Origin: Bryobacterales bacterium | GTDB taxonomy: Bacteria > Acidobacteriota > Terriglobia > Bryobacterales > Bryobacteraceae | DNA: 64,000 bases | Assembly: GCA_003163855.1 (NCBI GenBank) | Contig: PLRJ01000068.1 | Location: 22,878-86,877, forward strand | Direction of reading: 5' to 3' | Shown: positions 54,703-63,599 of the stretch, one piece after another | How the letters are laid out: each line of letters opens with the position of its first letter | Position numbering within the stretch: the first letter of the stretch is position 1 | Translations under genes and position numbers: made by a program | The notes under the pieces: model-generated | Seen by the model: the letters and a program-made list of their open reading frames with translations, nothing else | Told to the model about the DNA's origin: nothing | The model's database searches: none

Positions 54703-57435
54703 GTGTATCGATCCACTTTATCTATCTGCGCCCTGCTATGTTTACTGCCGCAGCTTTCGCCGTCGCAGGACCTGCCCAAAGGCGTCACCAAGATTGCCTC
54801 CGTCGAAGGCATAACCCAGTACCAGCTGGCCAACGGCCTGCGGCTTCTCGTTTTTCCCGACCCTTCAAAATCCACCATTACGGTGAACGTCACTTACCTG
54901 GTCGGGTCGCGTCACGAAAGCGCGGGCGAGGGCGGCATGGCCCACCTGCTCGAACACATGCTGTTCAAAGGCAGCACCAAGCACACCAACATTCCTCAGG
55001 AGCTGACTGAGCACGGCGCTCGCCCCAACGGCACCACCTCCTGGGATCGCACCAACTACTTTGAGACCTTTCAGGCCTCCGACACCAACCTCAAATGGGC
55101 GCTCGATCTGGAATCCGACCGCATGGTCAACTCCTTCATCAAGCAGGAGGACTTCGACAAGGAATTCTCCGTTGTCCGGAACGAATTTGAATCGGGCGAA
55201 AACAATCCCTTCGGTGTCTTGTTCGAACGAACCATGGCCGCCGCCTACACCGCGCACCCCTACGGCCGCCCTGTCATCGGCAACAAGAGCGATGTCGAAC
55301 ACGTCCCCATGGAAAATCTTCGCGCTTTTTATCACAAGTACTATCAGCCCGATAACGCCGTCGTCACCGTCGCCGGCAAAGTAGACGAGAAGCAGATTGT
55401 CTCGCTGGTGAACGATTACTTCGGCAAAATCCCGCGCCCCACCCGCGTTCTAGTTCCCACTCACACGGTCGAACCCGCGCAGGATGGCGAGCGCATCACC
55501 ACAGTGCGCCGCGTCGGAGATATCCAGGGTGTGTTCGCCGCCTATCATGTGCCTGACGCCGGAAACCCCGACACAGCCGCGCTTGAAGTGCTCGCCGGCA
55601 TCCTCGGTGAACCCTCCTCGGGCCGCTTATACAAGGCGCTGGTGGACAACAAGAAAGCCAGCCAGGTCTTCACCGACGCCATGCAGATGAATGAGCCGGG
55701 CCTGCTGATTGCCGGCGCCATTCTTCGCACCACTGACTCCATAGACAGCGCCAAAGACACCATGCTCGATGTCATTGCCGCAGTCAGTAAGGAACCACCC
55801 AGCAAAGAAGAGGTCGAGCGTTCAAAAACTCGCATCCTCAAGAACATCGATATCTCACTCCGCAACTCAGAGCAAGTCGGTCTCTACCTCAGTGAGTGGC
55901 TCGCCTGGGGCGATTGGCGTCTTCTTTTCCTCGATCGTGATCGCGTCAAAGCCGTTACTCCGGAAGACATCAAGCGCGTTGCCACTGCCTATCTGAAGCC
56001 CTCCAACCGAACCATCGGCGAATTCATTCCCGAAGCCAAACCCGATCGCGCTGAGATTCCCGCCAAGACCGATGTAGCCGCCGCTGTCAAAGACTATAAG
56101 GGAGAAGCCGCCATGGCGCAGGGTGAAGCTTTCGACCCATCTCCGAAAAATATCGAGGCTCGCCTGGAACGATTCACCCTCCCTTCCGGCGCCAAAGTAT
56201 CGCTGCTGAACAAGAAAACTCGCGGCGCCAGCGTCCACGCCGTTATCGCCCTTCATTTCGGAACGGTCGAGAACTTGATGAATAAGGATGTCATCGGCTC
56301 ACTCACCGCCAGTGCACTCATTCGCGGCACCAGGAGCATGAATCGCCAGCAGATTCAGGACAAAATCGACAGTCTGAAAACTCAGCTCGAAATCAGTGGC
56401 TCGGCCACCGGCGTCAACGTCCGCATTGAAACGTCACGCGCTAATCTGCCCGCCGTTCTAGAACTCGCCGGTGAAATTCTGGAACAAGCCACCATCCCCG
56501 ATTCCGAGTTCGAACAGATTCGCAAAGAAGAGCTGACCCAGCTCGAATTCAGCAAGACGGAGCCCCAAGCTCTCGCGCCCGAACGTTTAAGCCGCGCCCT
56601 TTATCCATTCCCCCGCGGCGACGTGCGCAGCACCATGTCCATTGCGGAATCGATGGAAGACATAAACAAGGCCAAAGTGGAAGACGCACGCGAGTTCTAC
56701 AAGACCTTCTATGGCGCCAATCATGCCGACATCGCAGTCGTCGGAGATTTCGACACAGCGGAAGTGAAGAAAACCTTGAACGACGTCTTTGGCTCGTTCA
56801 AGAGCGCAGCCGCCTACGAACGCATCAAGCGCGGCTACCAGAAGATCGCCCCTATCAACGAAACTATCGAGACGCCCGACAAAGCCAACGCCATGTTCAT
56901 AGCTGGTTTGCGCCTGCACGTCAGTGATTCGGACGCCAACTATCCCGGCATGCTGTTCGGCAACTATATGCTGGGCGGCGGTTTTCTCAACTCGCGTCTC
57001 GCCACGCGCATCCGCGTAAAAGACGGCCTTAGTTATGGCATCGGTTCCGTGCTTTCGGCACGCTCCTACGATAAGGATGGGGAGTTTGAGGTCTACGCCA
57101 TCGCCGCCCCGCAAAACGTCGCCAAAGTGGAAGCCGATTTTAAAGAAGAGCTCGACAAAGCGCTGAAAGACGGTTTCACCGCTAAGGAAATCGACGAAGA
57201 CCGCACCGGCTGGCTCCAAGCGCAACAAGTCCGCCGCTCCGACGACGGCGCTTTGTCACAGATACTCGCATCGCATGACCTGGATGGCCGCACGCTGGCC
57301 TGGGACGAAACACTTGAAAGCAAAGTCCGCAGCTTGACCGCGCCCGAAATCACGGACGCCCTGCGGTCCGCCATCGATCCTTCTCAAATCTCCATCGTCA
57401 AAGCCGGCGACTTCAAAAAAGCCGCCGCGAAATAG
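54703..57435 (+). CDS. Periplasmic M16 zinc metallopeptidase, two-domain
   Basis: 910 residues with a signal peptide (LSICALLCLLPQLS). The first M16 domain has the inverted zinc motif HLLEH (GGMAHLLEHMLFKG) and the downstream Glu ligand in VVRNEFESGENNP, so it should be active. The second half (about 490-900) is a related domain without HxxEH, as in pitrilysin-like fused two-domain forms. It probably degrades short peptides in the periplasm. The start is GTG with an AAGGAA site 10 nt upstream; TATTCT at 54683 may be its -10. Followed by a hairpin-forming repeat. Confidence 0.95.
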   Translation: MYRSTLSICALLCLLPQLSPSQDLPKGVTKIASVEGITQYQLANGLRLLVFPDPSKSTITVNVTYLVGSRHESAGEGGMAHLLEHMLFKGSTKHTNIPQELTEHGARPNGTTSWDRTNYFETFQASDTNLKWALDLESDRMVNSFIKQEDFDKEFSVVRNEFESGENNPFGVLFERTMAAAYTAHPYGRPVIGNKSDVEHVPMENLRAFYHKYYQPDNAVVTVAGKVDEKQIVSLVNDYFGKIPRPTRVLVPTHTVEPAQDGERITTVRRVGDIQGVFAAYHVPDAGNPDTAALEVLAGILGEPSSGRLYKALVDNKKASQVFTDAMQMNEPGLLIAGAILRTTDSIDSAKDTMLDVIAAVSKEPPSKEEVERSKTRILKNIDISLRNSEQVGLYLSEWLAWGDWRLLFLDRDRVKAVTPEDIKRVATAYLKPSNRTIGEFIPEAKPDRAEIPAKTDVAAAVKDYKGEAAMAQGEAFDPSPKNIEARLERFTLPSGAKVSLLNKKTRGASVHAVIALHFGTVENLMNKDVIGSLTASALIRGTRSMNRQQIQDKIDSLKTQLEISGSATGVNVRIETSRANLPAVLELAGEILEQATIPDSEFEQIRKEELTQLEFSKTEPQALAPERLSRALYPFPRGDVRSTMSIAESMEDINKAKVEDAREFYKTFYGANHADIAVVGDFDTAEVKKTLNDVFGSFKSAAAYERIKRGYQKIAPINETIETPDKANAMFIAGLRLHVSDSDANYPGMLFGNYMLGGGFLNSRLATRIRVKDGLSYGIGSVLSARSYDKDGEFEVYAIAAPQNVAKVEADFKEELDKALKDGFTAKEIDEDRTGWLQAQQVRRSDDGALSQILASHDLDGRTLAWDETLESKVRSLTAPEITDALRSAIDPSQISIVKAGDFKKAAAK

Positions 57436-57436
57436 C

Positions 57437-57540
57437 GAAAAACCGGGACTGACTGGTTTTTGCCGCCACAACCCGCTTTAAAGCGACAAAGTTCAGCGAC
57501 AAAAACCGAGTCTGTACCGGTTTTCCATCGTCCGAAGCCT
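57437..57540 (+). repeat. Hairpin-forming dispersed repeat, copy 2 (doublet)
   Basis: Two units in tandem: AAAAACC-GGGACTGACT-GGTTTTT near 57440, and AAAACCG 57502-57508 with CGGTTTT 57518-57524. Positions 57509-57540 match 51063-51094 at 29 of 32. These are REP-like units between genes. Confidence 0.6.
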
Positions 57541-57555
57541 TCGGGCGCGCCCTTC

Positions 57556-59106
57556 CTAATGCGCCGGATTCGCTTCCATAAATAGATAGCGATCCCGATG
57601 CTCCTCCGGAATGACGCGCGGCGGAATATCCAGATGCATCACTTCATATCCATCTGACGCCTTATATTGCGGCCAATTCGGAAGACCCTTGCCATTCGGA
57701 TCGCCCCTCTTGGCAAAGTTCGTCCAATACCCCGCCATCAATGCCGACATCTGCCTATCCGACTCGCGCCAATCCAGCTTCTTCCAGTCCAGATCTTCAA
57801 AAACAAACTCGATTTCAGCCGAATGGTAAGCGCCGCGCACATCGTTCGGCGGCGGCTGCACATGCGTGAATAAGTATCGATACACCGGCGCCTGGCCGGT
57901 CGCCGTTTGCGCTTCAATCCACTTCCACGTGGCAAAGGCAATGAAATTATCCCGAGCCAGCGCCGCTGCCGAAGTCTTAGTTTCCTCGGCTGTTGCCGCC
58001 GGATAAAGCTTCAGGAACTCATCCGCCTTATCTCCGTAATGCTTCTGCGCGTCCGCCGCAAAGCTCTCCATCGTGGCTTTCGAAGTGGCCGGAGTTCCAC
58101 CTTCATCCTGATTCCACCCCGCAAGCAATGGCACATGCGCCTGCTTCCCAGCGGCGTAAATGGCCGGCAATGCTTCCGGCAGAAAGTAACCATCAATATT
58201 AGGAGTAAAGCGCGCGCCGCCAGCCGGCTTCAAACTGTCCTTCAGCAATTCATCGGCGGGAATCGCCCGCAATGCCGTTACCGACGCCGCATTAATTGAA
58301 CTGGCAAACGCCGCATCCGCCTTCTCACTTTCCTCAAGCGTCGGCATGGCCAGGCTCGTATTGGAAAAACCAGCGCCGCTCTCACCAATCGCCCCCGCGA
58401 ACAAATCCTTCGACACCGGCGACGCCATCAGGTCACTCACCGCCCACGACCCCGCCGATTCTCCAAAGATCGTCACCTTCTCCGGATTGCCGCCAAAGGC
58501 CTTGATATTCTTCTTCACCCATCCCAGCGCCGCCGCCATGTCCATCAAACCGTAATCGCCCGAGGCATGATGGCTGGAGGCTTGCGTCAACTCCGGATGC
58601 GCAAAAAACCCGAACACGGTCAACCGATAGTTAAGGCTCACCACCACTACGCCCAGCTTGGCCAGGTTCTCGCCATCCTGCCGTGGCTCCGATGCTGCGC
58701 CGGCCACAAAACCGCCGCCATGTATCCAAAACATCACCGGCAGCTTCTGTTTATTCGAAAGGGATGGCGTCCACACATTCAGATACAAGCAGTTCTCGCT
58801 CGGACCTTTGTCGCGAAACACCATGTCCTCGAATAACCGCGCCTGCATGCAGCGCGCGCCGAACTCCGTTGCCTCTAGCGTGCCCTTCCACTTCGCTTCA
58901 GGTTGTGGCGGCTCCCAGCGCAGGTTGCCTACCGGAGGCGCAGCGTAAGGAATGCCTTTGAACGCATAAATCTTCGCCGTTTCGCTGTAGCTTCCTTTAA
59001 GCTTCCCGTCTTGAATCTTCACTTGCGGCTTATCCGCCGCCCACGCAACCGCAGTGCTCACTAACGATAAAGCCGCCGCCAAAGCAGCCCGTTCAACTCG
59101 GAACAT
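57556..59106 (-). CDS. Secreted type-B carboxylesterase
   Basis: 516 residues from the ATG at 59106, which has GGAGAAG before it and begins a signal peptide (ERAALAAALSLVSTAVAWAA). The frame is open further to 59457, but over the next gene. The alpha/beta hydrolase hallmarks are FGESAGSWAV (nucleophile Ser), EDCLYLN-like SENCLYLNVWTP, oxyanion-hole HGGGFVAG, and the His in AYHSAEIEFVF. The order fits carboxylesterase/cholinesterase-type enzymes (COesterase). Substrate unknown. Confidence 0.94.
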   Translation of the reverse strand: MFRVERAALAAALSLVSTAVAWAADKPQVKIQDGKLKGSYSETAKIYAFKGIPYAAPPVGNLRWEPPQPEAKWKGTLEATEFGARCMQARLFEDMVFRDKGPSENCLYLNVWTPSLSNKQKLPVMFWIHGGGFVAGAASEPRQDGENLAKLGVVVVSLNYRLTVFGFFAHPELTQASSHHASGDYGLMDMAAALGWVKKNIKAFGGNPEKVTIFGESAGSWAVSDLMASPVSKDLFAGAIGESGAGFSNTSLAMPTLEESEKADAAFASSINAASVTALRAIPADELLKDSLKPAGGARFTPNIDGYFLPEALPAIYAAGKQAHVPLLAGWNQDEGGTPATSKATMESFAADAQKHYGDKADEFLKLYPAATAEETKTSAAALARDNFIAFATWKWIEAQTATGQAPVYRYLFTHVQPPPNDVRGAYHSAEIEFVFEDLDWKKLDWRESDRQMSALMAGYWTNFAKRGDPNGKGLPNWPQYKASDGYEVMHLDIPPRVIPEEHRDRYLFMEANPAH

Positions 59107-59117
59107 TTTCTCTTCTC

Positions 59118-59432
59118 CTAAAGGACTGCGCCCAGTATGGCGCCCAGCAGCAGCGGACCAATATGCGCAAACGCCAGCGCCAGTCCGCCTGCCGCGGCAA
59201 GAAATCCAACCAGCGGTATAAGCGTCAGAGTCGAGGCAAACAAGAACAGAAAAACGGCAAGCAAAATGCCAGGCAAAATGCACGCAATCAAAGCATTGCC
59301 TAATCCGCCGGCCTTTCGTCCACCCACAAATCCCGCAATCAAAGGCCCGAGGATAGGCAGCCAGAACAGCAAAATAGATAAGACAAAAATCCAGATAACC
59401 GCACTGCCAATGCTGCCCGCTCTCTGCGCCAT
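59118..59432 (-). CDS. Small membrane protein, three or four helices
   Basis: 104 residues, nearly all hydrophobic: helices at about residues 10-35, 45-68 and 72-100 with Gly/Ala-rich segments (GPLIAGFVGGRKAGGLGNALIA). The GFVGGRKAGG motif resembles small membrane proteins of the DUF5518/YtxH-like size class but no family is certain. It starts 11 nt upstream of the esterase gene on the same strand, so it may be cotranscribed. It is divergent from the D-aminoacylase gene, their ends sharing a TATAAT-containing promoter region. Confidence 0.65.
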   Translation of the reverse strand: MAQRAGSIGSAVIWIFVLSILLFWLPILGPLIAGFVGGRKAGGLGNALIACILPGILLAVFLFLFASTLTLIPLVGFLAAAGGLALAFAHIGPLLLGAILGAVL

Positions 59433-59447
59433 GCCATGAGTCTCTCA

Positions 59448-59453
59448 TATAAT
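59448..59453 (+). promoter_or_regulatory. Consensus -10 TATAAT before the D-aminoacylase
   Basis: TATAAT ends 6 nt before a TTG at 59460, which begins a good signal peptide; it also lies inside the alternative frame starting at ATG 59436, so the TTG is favoured. No -35 is seen. Confidence 0.55.
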
Positions 59454-59459
59454 CCAAGC

Positions 59460-61115
59460 TTGACCATTTATTCTCTGCTGCTGTTCCTCCTCGCGCTTCC
59501 CGCGCTGTCGCAGACGCCCTTCGACCTTGTCATCCTAAACGGCCACATCATCGACGGCACCGGTTCGCCCTGGTATTCAGGCGACATCGGCATCCGCAAC
59601 GGCCGCATTGCGGCCATCGGCGTTCTCGCTAACGCGAAAACCACGCTTACCATCGATGCCCATGGCCTGACAGTTGCTCCCGGCTTCATTGACATGCTGG
59701 GCCAGTCCGAAATGTCAATCCTGGTGAATCCGCATGTGCCGTCTAAAATCTTTCAGGGCATCACGACAGAGATAACTGGCGAAGGCGGTTCCGCCGCTCC
59801 TTTGAACGCCGCTATTCTCGCCGCCGACCGCTCTTCGTACCAACACTACGGCATCACGCCCGATTGGACCACCTTCGCCGGATTCTTCGCGCGCCTTGAA
59901 AAGCAAGGCATCGGCATCAATATGGCTAGCTATGTAGGCGCGACGCAAGTCCGCCGCATGGTTATCGGTGACGATAATCGCGCTCCCTCCGCCGCTGAGC
60001 TCGAGCAGATGCGAGCACTTGTCCGCTCTGCCATGCAAGACGGCGCAGTAGGCCTTTCTACCGCGCTGCAATACGCGCCCGCGCCCTACGCCAAAACCGA
60101 CGAACTCATCGCGCTCGCCGCCGAAGCTGCCAAATTCGGCGGCATCTACGCGAGTCACATGCGCAGCGAAGGCGACGCCATTGACGATGCCCTTGATGAA
60201 GCCTTTCGCATTGGACGCGAAGCGCACATTCCGGTTGAGATCTGGCACTTGAAAGCGGCCGGCAAACAAAACTGGGGGCGCATGCCCGAAATCGTCCATC
60301 GCATCGACGCGGCGCGCGCTTCCGGCATCGACGTTGCCGCCGACACCTACGCGTATCCTGCCTGGTTCAACTCCTTCTCGGCCTTCATTCCTCCCTGGGC
60401 GCATGACGGCGGGGACGCCAAAATGGTGGAGCGCCTGAAGGATCCCGCCGCGCGTGCGCGCATTCGCAAAGACATGCTGGACCCACATGCCAAGTGGGAT
60501 AACGAATGGCAGGAGATTCCGGGCCCGGAAGCCATACTGATTAGCGTGGTGCAGAATCCCAAGCTCCTGCCGCTGCAGGGCAAAACCATTGCGCAGGTCG
60601 CTAAGGATCGCGGTAAGGATCCCATCGACACCATTTGCGATCTCTTAGTGGACGATCCCGCCATGTCTGTCGCCGTCTTCGCCATGTCGGAGAAAGACAT
60701 CTCGCTCGCTCTGAAACAGCCCTGGGTCTCTATCGACAACGATTCGCAAGGCACTTCGCCCGATGGTGTGCTAGGCAAAGAGCATCCGCATCCGCGCGCC
60801 TATGGAACCTTCCCGCGCATTCTCCGCAAATACGTGCGAGAAGAATCACTGCTTAGCCTGCCTGAAGCCATCCGAAAATTCAGCGCGCTGCCCGCCCAAC
60901 GCGTCCGCCTCACTGACCGCGGTGTCCTCAAGCAAGGCTTGTGGGCTGACATCGTCATCTTCAATCCGGCCACTATCACCGACGTAGCAACCTTCGAAAA
61001 GCCGAATCAGCTCAGTGTCGGCATGCAATACGTGCTTGTAAACGGCCAGCCTGTCATCGATAACGGAAAAATGACAAATATTTTGCCTGGAAAAGTTCTT
61101 CGAGGCGGAAAATGA
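59460..61115 (+). CDS. N-acyl-D-amino-acid deacylase-like amidohydrolase, exported
   Basis: 551 residues from the TTG at 59460 (ATG 59436 would add eight residues before the signal peptide and lies upstream of the -10 box). The signal peptide is LTIYSLLLFLLALPALSQ. The amidohydrolase barrel shows VILNGHIIDGTGSPWYSGDIGI at the start, metal-binding residues such as VAPGFIDMLGQSE (the usual HxH is reduced to this DMLGQSE, as in D-aminoacylases), YASHMRSEGD, EIWHLKAAG and the late DNDSQGTSPDG. It hydrolyses N-acyl-D-amino acids or dipeptides outside the cytoplasm. The GT4 gene follows after 37 nt. Confidence 0.93.
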   Translation: MTIYSLLLFLLALPALSQTPFDLVILNGHIIDGTGSPWYSGDIGIRNGRIAAIGVLANAKTTLTIDAHGLTVAPGFIDMLGQSEMSILVNPHVPSKIFQGITTEITGEGGSAAPLNAAILAADRSSYQHYGITPDWTTFAGFFARLEKQGIGINMASYVGATQVRRMVIGDDNRAPSAAELEQMRALVRSAMQDGAVGLSTALQYAPAPYAKTDELIALAAEAAKFGGIYASHMRSEGDAIDDALDEAFRIGREAHIPVEIWHLKAAGKQNWGRMPEIVHRIDAARASGIDVAADTYAYPAWFNSFSAFIPPWAHDGGDAKMVERLKDPAARARIRKDMLDPHAKWDNEWQEIPGPEAILISVVQNPKLLPLQGKTIAQVAKDRGKDPIDTICDLLVDDPAMSVAVFAMSEKDISLALKQPWVSIDNDSQGTSPDGVLGKEHPHPRAYGTFPRILRKYVREESLLSLPEAIRKFSALPAQRVRLTDRGVLKQGLWADIVIFNPATITDVATFEKPNQLSVGMQYVLVNGQPVIDNGKMTNILPGKVLRGGK

Positions 61116-61152
61116 AATGCAAACGTAATAAACTCTAGTAGAACTCCTCGTT

Positions 61153-62382
61153 TTGCCTACCACACTGATTTCCCCGCCACGCGTTGCCTTGTTTACCGAT
61201 TCGTTCTTCGAAGCTAACGGTGTGGCAACGCTTAGCAGGCACCTGGTCGAATTCGCCCGTTCGCGCGATTTTCCGCTGCTCATTGTGCGCGGCGGCAACC
61301 AGACCGCTCTCACCCAAGACGGATCTGTCCAAACGCTGGAACTCAAGCGCGGCTTCGCTTCCTTTCCCGTCGATAAAAGTCTCTACTGCGATCCTTTGCT
61401 TACCCGCCATAAGCAGTTGGTGATTGATCACCTGCTCGCCTTTAAACCCGATCTGGTTCACATGACCGGGCCCGGCGATCTTGGCTTTCTCGCTCTGATC
61501 ACTTCGCATAGCATCCGCATTCCTTTGGTCGCTTCATGGCACACCAACCTGCACGAATATCTCGCCCGCCGTTTGGATCGCTTGCTGCGCTTTCTTCCCG
61601 CAAACTTGCGCCATCGCGCCACCTCCGAATTGGAGCGGCATAGCTTGCGCGGGTTGCTGCGCTTTTATCGAACTGCCCGCTATGTTCTAGCGCCGAATCA
61701 AACGCTGGTGAATCTGCTTGAGGCCAGAAACAACCGGCCCGCGTTTCTGATGGCGCACGGCGTGGATCTTTCCGGTTACTCGCCGGCAGAAAAACCCAGC
61801 GCCGACCGTCCTTTTTGCATAGGTTACGTGGGACGTTTAACCACGGAAAAAAACATCCGCTGCCTGGTCGATGTTGAGCAAAAACTTATCGCCGCCGGCG
61901 AAACAAATTATCAGTTCCTGATTGTTGGCGAAGGCGGTCAGCAAGGCTGGCTCCGCCGCAATATGCAGCGTGCGGAGATTGCCGGCGTATTGCGCGGACA
62001 GGAACTCGCAGAGGCTTACCAGCGGATGGATGCTTTTGTTTTTCCATCGCTGACGGACACCTTCGGACTGGTTATTCTGGAGGCGATGGCCTCAGGCGTA
62101 CCGGTAATTCTCGCGCCCGAAACCGGCCGGCGCGTTGGTATTGTCGATGGCTTATCTGGCTTTCTATCGGAAGATTTTGGCGCCAGCGTGCTTCAACTCA
62201 TGCACAATCGCGAAATGCTGCAAGCGATGGCCGCCGCCGCCCGCCAGTTCGCTAAGGCCAATAGTTGGGATGGAGTCTTTGAACAGCTTTATCAGACCTA
62301 CCAAATCGGAATGGGCATTTCCGATACACGCCGTGCCGAACGCGAGCAACTCAGGATAAGAACAGCTTCATTCCGCCAATAG
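61153..62382 (+). CDS. GT4-family glycosyltransferase
   Basis: 409 residues from a TTG at 61153. The N-terminal Rossmann half begins VALFTDSFFEANGVATLSRHLVEFA, and the donor-binding half contains YVGRLTTEKNIRCLVD and the E-x7-E motif region PSLTDTFGLVILEAMASGVPVILAPE. This is typical of retaining GT4 enzymes such as 1,2-diacylglycerol glucosyltransferases. The acceptor is unknown. The last 32 nt overlap the convergent GT4 gene on the other strand. Confidence 0.93.
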   Translation: MPTTLISPPRVALFTDSFFEANGVATLSRHLVEFARSRDFPLLIVRGGNQTALTQDGSVQTLELKRGFASFPVDKSLYCDPLLTRHKQLVIDHLLAFKPDLVHMTGPGDLGFLALITSHSIRIPLVASWHTNLHEYLARRLDRLLRFLPANLRHRATSELERHSLRGLLRFYRTARYVLAPNQTLVNLLEARNNRPAFLMAHGVDLSGYSPAEKPSADRPFCIGYVGRLTTEKNIRCLVDVEQKLIAAGETNYQFLIVGEGGQQGWLRRNMQRAEIAGVLRGQELAEAYQRMDAFVFPSLTDTFGLVILEAMASGVPVILAPETGRRVGIVDGLSGFLSEDFGASVLQLMHNREMLQAMAAAARQFAKANSWDGVFEQLYQTYQIGMGISDTRRAEREQLRIRTASFRQ

Positions 62383-63553
62383 CGGCGCGCTTCACGGCCA
62401 GCATCCACGGCGCCTTCGCATGTTCAGGCTTTTCGGCCAGCGGCATGCGCGTCGCTATCTCGTAAAGCCGGACCAGTTCCTGGGTGGCAACTGCCCAACT
62501 CCATTCCTCAGCTTGTTCGCGTGCCTTCCCTCGGATAGCTGCGCACAAGTGCTTATCTTGAACGGCGCGCTCGGCCACGGTCGCCAAATCTCCGGCCCGA
62601 TCGGGATCGAACAGAAACCCATTGACCTCGTGCCTGACGATATCCGGAATGCCGCCCGCATTCGCGCCAATCACAACCGATCCCGCGGCCATCGCTTCCA
62701 TCAGCACAAGCCCCAGCGTCTCGGTTTTCGAAGGCAGCACCAACGCAGTCGCTGAAGCCATCGCTTCCGCCAGCTTTCGCCCTGTCAGATAGCCTGCAAA
62801 GAACGTGTTGCTGCCGGCAAAGTGAATCCGCAAATTCGTTTCGCTCGGGCCGCCACCCACAATCGCCAGGCACGATCCAGGAATCGCTTCCAGCACATGC
62901 CGCAGCGCTTCAATTCCCTTCTCCGGCGACAACCGACCCACGTAGAGGAACAGCGGACTTTCCGGATGACCGTTGCTCAACCAACCGCGCATATCGTGCG
63001 ATGCAAAGCGCGGATGAAATTCGCCCGTGTCGACTGCTTTGGGCCAGAGCGACAAGCGCTCAATGCCATGCGCACGCAGTTCATCGGCCATCACGGTTGA
63101 TGTACACAGATTGATCTGCGCTTTGTTATGCCTCAACCGCATAATTTTCCACACTAGCGGCTCCAACGCGCTCAGGCCGTAGTAGTGGAGATATTTTGGA
63201 AGCCGCGTGTGATACGAAATCACCAGCGGCAGCTTCAGCACGTCGGCGTAATAGATACCGGCCACGCCCAGGCACGACGGATCGGCCACATGGATCAGGT
63301 TTGGCTTAAAGGCCAGCAATTTGTTCCTGATGGAGGCGCGCGGCAGTGCCAGCGTCAGTTCAGGGTAAAGAGGAAAGCGCGCGCCGCGTAAACCTTCCAC
63401 CTGGGCGCCGTCATGTTCCCTGACACCGCCGCTTGGCGCAAAAACCAGCACCTGGTGGCCGCTTCTCTGCAACTCAGAGATGGTGTTCCGAAGCCTCGTG
63501 ACAATACCGTCGATCTTCGGAAGGAACGTCTCCGTGAACAGAGCAATTCGCAT
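62351..63553 (-). CDS. GT4-family glycosyltransferase
   Basis: 400 residues from the ATG at 63553 (the frame is open to 63652, but those residues precede the family's MRIALFTETFLPKIDG start). GT4 hallmarks: YVGRLSPEKGIEALRHVLE and the donor-site E-x7-E block VLPSKTETLGLVLMEAMAAGSVVIGANAGGIPD. It resembles phosphatidylinositol- or diacylglycerol-type mannosyl/glucosyltransferases. The upstream TATCAT suggests a leaderless mRNA. Its end overlaps the plus-strand GT4 by 32 nt; the pair share an ancestry but their sequences have diverged widely. Confidence 0.94.
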   Translation of the reverse strand: MRIALFTETFLPKIDGIVTRLRNTISELQRSGHQVLVFAPSGGVREHDGAQVEGLRGARFPLYPELTLALPRASIRNKLLAFKPNLIHVADPSCLGVAGIYYADVLKLPLVISYHTRLPKYLHYYGLSALEPLVWKIMRLRHNKAQINLCTSTVMADELRAHGIERLSLWPKAVDTGEFHPRFASHDMRGWLSNGHPESPLFLYVGRLSPEKGIEALRHVLEAIPGSCLAIVGGGPSETNLRIHFAGSNTFFAGYLTGRKLAEAMASATALVLPSKTETLGLVLMEAMAAGSVVIGANAGGIPDIVRHEVNGFLFDPDRAGDLATVAERAVQDKHLCAAIRGKAREQAEEWSWAVATQELVRLYEIATRMPLAEKPEHAKAPWMLAVKRAAIGGMKLFLS

Positions 63554-63559
63554 GAGCCG

Positions 63560-63565
63560 ATGATA
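63560..63565 (-). promoter_or_regulatory. -10-like TATCAT before the minus-strand GT4 gene
   Basis: TATCAT is followed by 6 nt and the ATG at 63553, with no ribosome site. The +1 would be the A of ATG. Confidence 0.5.
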
Positions 63566-63599
63566 CGGGCTGTAACATGAAGCGGCGATGACGAGTCTG

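Noticed and set aside
59107-59457. Longer start of the carboxylesterase gene
   Set aside because: It would overlap the whole small membrane-protein gene and precede the real signal peptide; ATG 59106 has GGAGAAG before it.
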